The notes below the pieces were generated by a model. The model was not told the origin of the DNA. It searched no databases and worked only from the letters and a program-made list of their open reading frames with translations. From DASQDN01 sp035630195 (GTDB lineage Bacteria > Acidobacteriota > Terriglobia > Bryobacterales > Bryobacteraceae): DNA of 6,377 bases. Position 1 is the stretch's first letter. Each line of letters starts with the position of its first letter. The translations under genes and the position numbers were made by a program. The DNA lies in NCBI GenBank assembly GCA_035630195.1, contig DASQLD010000136.1:1-6377 (forward strand), read 5' to 3'. Below are positions 1-5,108 of the stretch, piece after piece.

Positions 1-605
1 CCGAGGTGCGTCAACCTAACGGGCTGTCAAATCATTCGCCGCAACTCGTAATCCGCTGGGATGCGGGGAAGATCGGCATTACCGGCCGTGAAGTAGAGAA
101 GCATGTCTACGACACAGAGCCGCGCATCGTATTAGGGAATGCTTCCGGCGACCGACGCTCCGGTACACCGAGTTCGGTGACGATTATGCCGTATATGATG
201 CAGCCCGAAGATCACAAGGTAGTTGCGGAACGTCTGCGCGCAGTCCTTTCGAATCCTCCCGCGATTCCACAGCCGCCAAAGCCCCAAGGACCGCTCGCAA
301 ATATCGACGGTCAGTGGAAGCTGAATATCAGATATTTCGCCGGCGCATCCGATCATCAAATCGCGTTCGAACAAAAAGGCCAAGACTTGTTCGGGACGCA
401 TCGCGGTGAGGTGATTGCGGGAGAAGTGCGCGGTTCCGTTGAGGGCAATGAGGTCCGATTCGGAAGCCGTCATCGGTATGAAGGGACGGTTCTCGATTAT
501 GAATTCGTGGGCAAGCTTGAAAATGACCGTTTAACGGGGACGGTGCAGATGGGAGAGTACGGATCTGCTGAGTGGACTGCCGAGCGCTTCCGCTATCGCG
601 CATAG
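1..605 (+). CDS. SelA-like PLP-dependent enzyme (aminotransferase class V fold), C-terminal part with fused beta-rich domain; 5' truncated
   Basis: The reading frame is open at the left edge, so the GTG at 6 is probably internal and only the last ~200 residues are present. Counting from that GTG, residues 1-83 resemble the C-terminal small domain of SelA-like (selenocysteine-synthase-like) PLP enzymes common in acidobacteria. Supporting features are the GITGREVEKHVYDTEPRIVL stretch (24-43), SSVTIMPYMM (56-65) and a closing helix VVAERLRAVLSNPP. A proline-rich linker (84-97) leads to a ~100-residue domain of alternating short beta strands and GxxxG turns (GQWKLNIRYF, LFGTHRGEV, VRGSVEGNEVRFGS, TGTVQMGEYGSAEW). 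I recall this domain as an appendage of these acidobacterial proteins; its function is unknown. The PLP lysine lies outside the window, so the reaction cannot be assigned. True selenocysteine synthase is unlikely, because SelA does not normally carry this extension. The family assignment rests on recalled sequence resemblance. Confidence 0.68.
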   Translation, partial: EVRQPNGLSNHSPQLVIRWDAGKIGITGREVEKHVYDTEPRIVLGNASGDRRSGTPSSVTIMPYMMQPEDHKVVAERLRAVLSNPPAIPQPPKPQGPLANIDGQWKLNIRYFAGASDHQIAFEQKGQDLFGTHRGEVIAGEVRGSVEGNEVRFGSRHRYEGTVLDYEFVGKLENDRLTGTVQMGEYGSAEWTAERFRYRA

Positions 606-933
606 TTAAAGGTTGAGGTGATTTCTATCGAGTCACCTATGACACCGACCGAAATGTGCGTAGGCGGAACGCGCTCTGTTGATGAATCGACGTAGGCGCC
701 GCTGAGATCGCGCAGAAGTACGTCGTCCGTGTCTTGGCGCAACTGCACGCTGCTAGGCGCGCTCCGGGCGGTAGGTGACCATCTACCGTCTCAGCCTCTA
801 GCCATTTCTCCGACTCCGATAATGCCGTTGCAGTTTCTAACTCGCATCGCGAAGCGAAGCCTCGAGACGCGCCGTTATGGTTGTGGCGTGTGTATCGGTG
901 ATCTTGACGGAAAGCTCGCTTAAGCTAGGATGA
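606..933. other. 328-base gap without a convincing gene; possible decayed minus-strand coding sequence
   Basis: No reading frame here looks like a conserved protein. A plus-strand frame at 729-923 (64 codons) has no ribosome binding site and gives a Cys/Arg-rich product with no recognisable domain, so I do not call it. On the minus strand, three open stretches follow each other in different frames. The first runs from about 953 down to 840 and includes VKITDTHATTITARLEASL. A middle piece at about 870-780 includes SEKWLEAETVDGHLPPGARL. The last, 790 down to a stop at 593-595, includes VLLRDLSGAYVDSSTERV and overlaps the end of the SelA-like gene by 13 bases. Their composition is somewhat protein-like, which could mean a frameshifted relic, but at least two frameshifts would be needed and no family is recognised. 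I found no strong promoter for the downstream FHA gene. Confidence 0.3.
616..638. terminator. Weak hairpin after the SelA-like gene
   Basis: AGGTGA at 616-621 pairs with TCACCT at 633-638 around an 11-base loop, 11 bases past the stop codon at 603-605. No T-run follows it, so it is not a classical intrinsic terminator. It could slow transcription or protect the 3' end, or occur by chance. Confidence 0.2.
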
Positions 934-2391
934 ATGGCCGCCCGCACACCTCCTGAAATATTCCAGCCGCCACCGGTGTTGCGAGTCACCACAGGAGCCG
1001 GAGCACCGGAATTTCAGGATCGACGCTTCACTACAACCTTTCGCATCGGGCGCGCGGAAGACTGCGAACTACGGGTTCAAAACGAGTACGTCAGCCGCTA
1101 CCAAGCGCAAGTCTTGTTCGAAGGCGGACAATGGCGCGTTCGTGATCTCGGAAGCAGCAACGGTATCTATGTTGGCGATAGCCGCGTGCAGGAAATACCA
1201 ATCACGCCGACATTGACCATTCGCCTCGGCATCGCGGGGCCCGAAGTCGCCTTCGAAGTCGAGCAATCCGCCTCAGTTGCACTTGATTCGACCGCAGTCT
1301 ATGCGGCCCGTTATTTCAAAGAACCCGCAGCAGGCGAGGCGGTTGGCGAACACACGCAGATGGTTCGTCGAGCGTTCCAACAGGTTCAGAAGAAGCAAAA
1401 GCGCAAGTATCACGGTATCGTGGCAGGCTTGATCTTGATCGTTGCGGCCATCGGCGGATATGCGTTCTACCAGCACCAGCACATCGCCAAACAGACTGCC
1501 ATGGCGAAAGAAATCTTTTACGCGATGAAGTCGCTTGATGTCGATATTGCGAGCCTTGAGAAGCTCGTTCAAGAGAACCAGAACCAGCAGGGCGCAGCCC
1601 AGGTAACCAAATATCGAACCCGCCAGAAGGAAATGGAGAAGAGTTATGATCGCTTTCTGACGTCTTTACGCGTCTACGATCCGAAGATGACGGAAGACCA
1701 ACGGCTTATCCTACGTATGGCGCGCGTCTTCGGCGAATGTGAACTCGATATGCCAAAAGGTTTTGTCGAGGAAGTGCAGAACTATATCAAGAAATGGCAA
1801 TCATCCGGTAGGCTTGCCAACGCTATTCAGAAGGCCGAAGTAAATGGCTACACGACGCGCATTGCAAACGAATTACTAGCGCAAAATCTGCCGCCGCAGT
1901 TCTTCTATCTCGCGCTTCAGGAAAGTGATTTCGATCCATTCATCAGCGGTCCTCCCACCTATAAAGGCATCGCGAAAGGGATGTGGCAATTCATCCCTGA
2001 GACCGCAGCAAAGTATGGGCTCCGCATCGGACCTCTCGCTGATTTTCGCCGTCCGGACGTCGCGGACGATCGACATAATTGGGAGAAAGCAACCAGCGCG
2101 GCGTCTCGCTATTTGAAGGACATTTACAGCACCGATGCGCAGGCTTCAGGGCTACTGGTAATCGCTTCCTACAACTGGGGCGAACACCGCATTGTCAAGC
2201 TTCTGCAAAGCATGCCCGCCAATCCGAGGGATCGCAACTTTTGGAAAGTCTTGACCGACCATCGTGACAAGTGGCCGCAGGAAACGTACGATTATGTCTA
2301 TTACATTTTCTCGGCGGCAGTGATTGGAGAGAACCCAAAGCTATTTGGCTTCAAGTTCGGAAATCCTCTGGCCCACCTCGAAGCGCATTAG
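934..2391 (+). CDS. FHA domain / membrane helix / lytic transglycosylase (SLT, family 1-like) fusion protein
   Basis: This 485-residue protein has three parts. Residues ~16-108 form an FHA domain, a phosphothreonine-peptide reader, with FRIGR (36-40), VSRYQA (53-58) and DLGSSNGIYVG (71-81). A basic stretch KKQKRK (153-158) precedes one hydrophobic helix (161-178). Positive charge on the N side predicts FHA in the cytoplasm and the rest in the periplasm. Residues ~188-245 are charged and probably coiled coil. Residues ~310-465 match soluble-lytic-transglycosylase domains of the MltD type. The likely catalytic Glu is E330 in ALQESDF, followed by KGMWQFIPETAAKYGL (348-363), ASYNWGEHRI (411-420) and the terminal TYDYVYYIFSAAVI helix (451-464). 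Such enzymes cleave the MurNAc-GlcNAc bond of peptidoglycan, leaving 1,6-anhydro-MurNAc. No LysM repeats follow, unlike typical MltD. The ATG at 934 has only a weak AGGA (927-930), three bases away, but no other start precedes the FHA strands. Domain calls are confident; topology and linkage to kinase signalling are inferred. Confidence 0.9.
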   Translation: MAARTPPEIFQPPPVLRVTTGAGAPEFQDRRFTTTFRIGRAEDCELRVQNEYVSRYQAQVLFEGGQWRVRDLGSSNGIYVGDSRVQEIPITPTLTIRLGIAGPEVAFEVEQSASVALDSTAVYAARYFKEPAAGEAVGEHTQMVRRAFQQVQKKQKRKYHGIVAGLILIVAAIGGYAFYQHQHIAKQTAMAKEIFYAMKSLDVDIASLEKLVQENQNQQGAAQVTKYRTRQKEMEKSYDRFLTSLRVYDPKMTEDQRLILRMARVFGECELDMPKGFVEEVQNYIKKWQSSGRLANAIQKAEVNGYTTRIANELLAQNLPPQFFYLALQESDFDPFISGPPTYKGIAKGMWQFIPETAAKYGLRIGPLADFRRPDVADDRHNWEKATSAASRYLKDIYSTDAQASGLLVIASYNWGEHRIVKLLQSMPANPRDRNFWKVLTDHRDKWPQETYDYVYYIFSAAVIGENPKLFGFKFGNPLAHLEAH

Positions 2392-2473
2392 CGCGTGCAA
2401 TAGGATCGCGAAGAGGAGTGTATCGGGGCGATAGGGCTTAAGCGGACGCATCTATTATCGAGTAGCGACGGGT

Positions 2474-2479
2474 TACAAT
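2474..2479 (+). promoter_or_regulatory. Possible -10 element upstream of the oxidoreductase gene
   Basis: TACAAT (within GGTTACAATC) matches five of six bases of the sigma-70 -10 consensus and lies about 50 to 70 bases before the oxidoreductase start. The base positions 17 upstream (TCTATT, 2451-2456) are a poor -35, so this is a weak call. It does fit the separate transcription expected from the ~140-base gap after the FHA gene. Confidence 0.25.
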
Positions 2480-2536
2480 CAGACCGCGTAGCAATCCAGA
2501 CCTACTTCGATCGAGGTGGAAGCTACGACATGTCTC

Positions 2537-2541
2537 GGAGG
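2537..2541 (+). promoter_or_regulatory. Shine-Dalgarno sequence deciding the oxidoreductase start
   Basis: GGAGG here is followed by six bases and then ATG at 2548, which is ideal spacing. The more upstream ATG at 2530 has GAGGTG at 2513-2518, whose alignment to the 16S tail leaves a longer than usual spacer. The internal start at 2548 is therefore favoured. Confidence 0.6.
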
Positions 2542-2547
2542 AATGGA

Positions 2548-3942
2548 ATGGCCATGGACACTTCACAAGATTCGACCAGCCGTCGTGAATTCATCAAGAC
2601 CAGCGGTAAAACGGCTGCAGTTTCGGCTTTGGCTAATGTTGCGATTCCCCCGGTCCACGCAGCGGGCAGCGACCTCATCCAGATAGCGCTTGTCGGCTGC
2701 GGCGGGCGCGGCGGTGGCGCGGCGGCGAACGCACTAGGTGTCAAGCGCGGTCCACTCAAACTGGTCGCTATGGCCGACCTGTTCCCGGAACGCCTCACGA
2801 GCGACCTGAATAGATTGCAACAACGTTTCCCAAGTCAGGTGGACGTACCGCCAGATCGCCAGTTTCTCGGCTTCGACGCCTATAAGAAGGCGATGGATCG
2901 TTTGAAGCCGGGCGATATCGTCATCTTTGCAACGCCTCCGGCCTTTCGGTGGGTGCACTTCACCTACGCTATCCAGAAAGGTTTGAATGTCTTTATGGAA
3001 AAACCGCTTACGGTCGATGGCCCCACCAGTAAGCGGATGTTCGCGCTCGCCCAGGACGCCTCAGCTAAGAACCTCAAGGTAGCGGTAGGGCTCATGTCGC
3101 GCCACAGCCGCGCTATGCAGGAACTAGCTGACCGTGTCCACAACGGTGAGATCGGTGAAATTATTCTCCAGCGTGGTTACCGCATGCATGGCCCGGTCGG
3201 ATACTTCCTTTCCCCGCCCAAACCGGCTGGTATCACAGACCTGCTCTACCAGGTAAAGCGCTTCCACAGCTTCATTTGGGCGAGCGGGGGCTGCTTCAAC
3301 GACTTTTACATCCACCACATCGATCATCTGGGATGGATGAAGAACCAATGGCCGGTGAAGGCGCAAGGGGTGGGCGGCCGACACTACAAAGTCAGTCCCG
3401 AAGGAGTCGCCTACGTGGATCAGAATTTTGACGTTTACTCGGTGGAATATACGTATGCAGATGGCGCCAAGTTCTTCTTTGACGGGCGATGCATGAAGGG
3501 ATGCGAGGAGATCTACACGAGTACTCTGCACGGGACTAAGGGCATGGGGATCGCTGCCAAGAAGGGCGATTGCGGCCTGCCATCAAGCCTGTACAAGAGT
3601 CAGACAGCGGCGGCTGCAGACTTGATCTGGGAATCCAAGGTGAGTCCGGACGAGAAGGATCCTTACCAAAACGAGTGGAACGATTTTATGGACGCCATTC
3701 GATACGATAAACCTTACAACGAGGTCAAACGTGGCGTTGAGGCGAGCCTGGTTTCCAGTATGGGCCGCATGGCCGCCCACACTGGTCGTGAAATCACGTT
3801 TGACGAGATGCTCAACTGCGAGCACGATATGGCCCCAAACATAGAAAAGTTCACAATGGACTCGGCGGCGCCTCTTCTCGCCGATACCCATGGCAAATAT
3901 CCGGCGCCACAACCTGGCATCGTAACCAAGAGGGAATACTGA
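2548..3942 (+). CDS. Tat-exported Gfo/Idh/MocA-family oxidoreductase
   Basis: This is an NAD(P)-dependent sugar or polyol dehydrogenase family protein. Numbering is from the alternative ATG at 2530 (470 residues); the preferred start at 2548 gives 464. A twin-arginine motif SRREFIK (17-23) and a mild hydrophobic stretch end at a plausible VHA cleavage site (42-44), so the folded protein is probably exported with its cofactor. The Rossmann dinucleotide loop is IALVGCGGRGGGAA (52-65). The family motif MEKPL (156-160) supplies the active-site Lys158. D258, H262 and D265 fit the family's DxxxHxxD pattern, with Tyr in place of the usual Gly at 260. SVEYTYADGAKFFFDGR (304-320) and NEWNDFMDAIRYDKPYNE (381-398) match the C-terminal sheet and closing helices of the acidobacterial/planctomycete Tat branch. 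The substrate cannot be told; glycoside-processing (GH109-like) relatives exist in the superfamily. The flanking genes give no pathway clue. Confidence 0.92.
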   Translation: MAMDTSQDSTSRREFIKTSGKTAAVSALANVAIPPVHAAGSDLIQIALVGCGGRGGGAAANALGVKRGPLKLVAMADLFPERLTSDLNRLQQRFPSQVDVPPDRQFLGFDAYKKAMDRLKPGDIVIFATPPAFRWVHFTYAIQKGLNVFMEKPLTVDGPTSKRMFALAQDASAKNLKVAVGLMSRHSRAMQELADRVHNGEIGEIILQRGYRMHGPVGYFLSPPKPAGITDLLYQVKRFHSFIWASGGCFNDFYIHHIDHLGWMKNQWPVKAQGVGGRHYKVSPEGVAYVDQNFDVYSVEYTYADGAKFFFDGRCMKGCEEIYTSTLHGTKGMGIAAKKGDCGLPSSLYKSQTAAAADLIWESKVSPDEKDPYQNEWNDFMDAIRYDKPYNEVKRGVEASLVSSMGRMAAHTGREITFDEMLNCEHDMAPNIEKFTMDSAAPLLADTHGKYPAPQPGIVTKREY

Positions 3943-3949
3943 CAAGTCC

Positions 3950-3964
3950 CCGCCGAAGCGGCGG
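3950..3964. terminator. GC-rich hairpin after the oxidoreductase stop
   Basis: CCGCCG and CGGCGG form a perfect six-base-pair stem around an AAG loop, eight bases past the stop codon. There is no T-run on either side. It may help end transcription of the oxidoreductase mRNA and, being symmetric, of the convergent DUF2950 mRNA. Confidence 0.4.
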
Positions 3965-3980
3965 ATACTATTCGCACAGC

Positions 3981-4001
3981 GCGCTGGCGCAATGTCAGCG
4001 C
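3981..4001. terminator. Second hairpin between convergent genes
   Basis: GCGCTG (3981-3986) pairs with CAGCGC (3996-4001) around a nine-base loop. With the hairpin at 3950-3964 it sits in the 152-base space between two convergent stop codons, where bidirectional termination would be expected. It lacks a T-tract, so factor-dependent termination or chance is possible. Confidence 0.3.
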
Positions 4002-4094
4002 AGAGTCGTCATCAGTTGTTGCAAATTGGCGTGTCGGCATTGCACTAACACTACACACGGGCGAGCGTCGGATTACGCCACACTGGAACCGCGA

Positions 4095-5075
4095 CTATTT
4101 TCCACCCGTGCCGGAGCGTAAGGGGGCGGTTCTTAAAGGAACGTCCGATTCAGGAAGCTGCACTTCATACCAGGATTCATCCGGGTTGTATTCAGTAATG
4201 CGCAGCGCCAAAGTTGCAGTCTGCGACCCCAAATCTTTCTCATACACGACATTGTTCTGGTTAACTGCGAAAGTCATCACCCCGCTGGTCGCATACTTTG
4301 CGGGAAATGCAAGAATGGCAAATCCACCCGACATATCACCCTTGTCGATATAGCTCCGGCGGCCTCCCGGAGCGGCGTCTCCCTGGGCGGTCAAAACCCG
4401 GAATTGGTAACCCCAGAACGGGGCAGATGTTTGTTTGTTCTCGTCATACCCCTCGGCTGCCGCCTGGGCGACAAGATCACCCAAAGGACTGCGCATCTTT
4501 CCCGGTATACGGGGCCAATAGAGACCGTCCTGACGCCCGGGACTGCTTCGAAGTCGTTGCGCGAACAGGCCTGCGGGCTTGCCATCATGAGACTGACGGG
4601 CATACTCCCGTTGCATGCTCACCAACGCATGGCAAAGACCAATCACGTCCAGTTCATTGCGACCTATTCGACGGGCTAAGATTTCCCCCTTCGCGGCGTT
4701 CCCGTCGAACTGCCATTCCGTTCCTGTTTTGACCAATGGGGCCGGAAATGGCCACTGGTCATCACCGATGATGAGTTCTGACGTTTGTGCATTCACTGGA
4801 ACCCACTTCCAGGATTGGCCCATTGCAAGCCCGATCAATTCGCGATCGCGGCGATCGGACGCCGGATCACCGGAAGCGAGGTCCCGAATGACTTCACGGC
4901 CGAACATGCCTTCGATTTTTGCGGTGTCATTGTTCTTGAAAGCCTGTAAAAGGGCAGCCGCGGCTGCTTCCGGTGTTGCAAACTTCGTTTGAACCGGAGC
5001 TTTGGCGCAAGACATTCCGAATAGGATGGTGAGGCTCAGTGCTGCCACGGAGACATCACGTTTCTGTAATCGCAT
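4095..5075 (-). CDS. DUF2950 family exported protein
   Basis: This 326-residue protein matches the DUF2950 family (function unknown) over nearly its whole mature length. Recognisable conserved blocks, numbered from the start chosen here, are IGDDQWPFPAPLVK (103-116), the GEILARRIGRNEL helix (130-142), DGLYWP (183-188), FWGYQFRVLTAQG (220-232), GGFAILAFPAKYATSGVMTF (250-269) and VYEKDLG (277-283). The N-terminus is a basic-plus-hydrophobic export signal (MRLQKRDVSVAALSLTILFG) with Cys23 placed like a lipoprotein cysteine. The GMSC box is a poor lipobox, so lipidation is uncertain. I chose the ATG at 5073-5075 because AGGAG lies six bases upstream and the signal then begins the protein. The upstream ATG at 5105 sits almost on the preceding stop and adds ten residues ahead of the signal. 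It lies 33 bases downstream of the DUF3300 gene on the same strand, so the two are probably co-transcribed. Confidence 0.9.
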   Translation of the reverse strand: MRLQKRDVSVAALSLTILFGMSCAKAPVQTKFATPEAAAAALLQAFKNNDTAKIEGMFGREVIRDLASGDPASDRRDRELIGLAMGQSWKWVPVNAQTSELIIGDDQWPFPAPLVKTGTEWQFDGNAAKGEILARRIGRNELDVIGLCHALVSMQREYARQSHDGKPAGLFAQRLRSSPGRQDGLYWPRIPGKMRSPLGDLVAQAAAEGYDENKQTSAPFWGYQFRVLTAQGDAAPGGRRSYIDKGDMSGGFAILAFPAKYATSGVMTFAVNQNNVVYEKDLGSQTATLALRITEYNPDESWYEVQLPESDVPLRTAPLRSGTGGK

Positions 5076-5081
5076 CCGGTT

Positions 5082-5086
5082 CTCCT
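5082..5086 (-). promoter_or_regulatory. Shine-Dalgarno sequence of the DUF2950 gene
   Basis: On the minus strand this reads AGGAG, six bases before the ATG at 5075. It decides the start in favour of the inner methionine over the ATG at 5105. It lies in the 33-base spacer after the DUF3300 stop (5109-5111). Confidence 0.65.
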
Positions 5087-5108
5087 GTTGATTGCACAAC
5101 TCCATTCC

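Noticed and set aside
845..859. Small palindrome TCGCGAAGCGA in the gap
   Set aside because: A four-base-pair stem with a three-base loop is too short to support a regulatory or terminator call.
729..923. 64-codon plus-strand frame before the FHA gene
   Set aside because: It has no ribosome binding site, a Cys/Arg-rich composition unlike its neighbours and no recognisable motif.
904..931. TTGACG (904-909) and TAGGAT (926-931), spaced 16 bases, as a promoter for the FHA gene
   Set aside because: The predicted transcription start would fall around 938, inside the gene and after the ATG at 934, so it cannot serve that start unless translation begins further in.
3124..4058. Minus-strand frames opposite the oxidoreductase gene
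   Set aside because: They are shadows of a well-conserved Gfo/Idh/MocA coding sequence and have no domains of their own.
4298..4732. Plus-strand frames opposite the DUF2950 gene
   Set aside because: The minus strand encodes a clear DUF2950 protein through this region; the plus frames show no family features.
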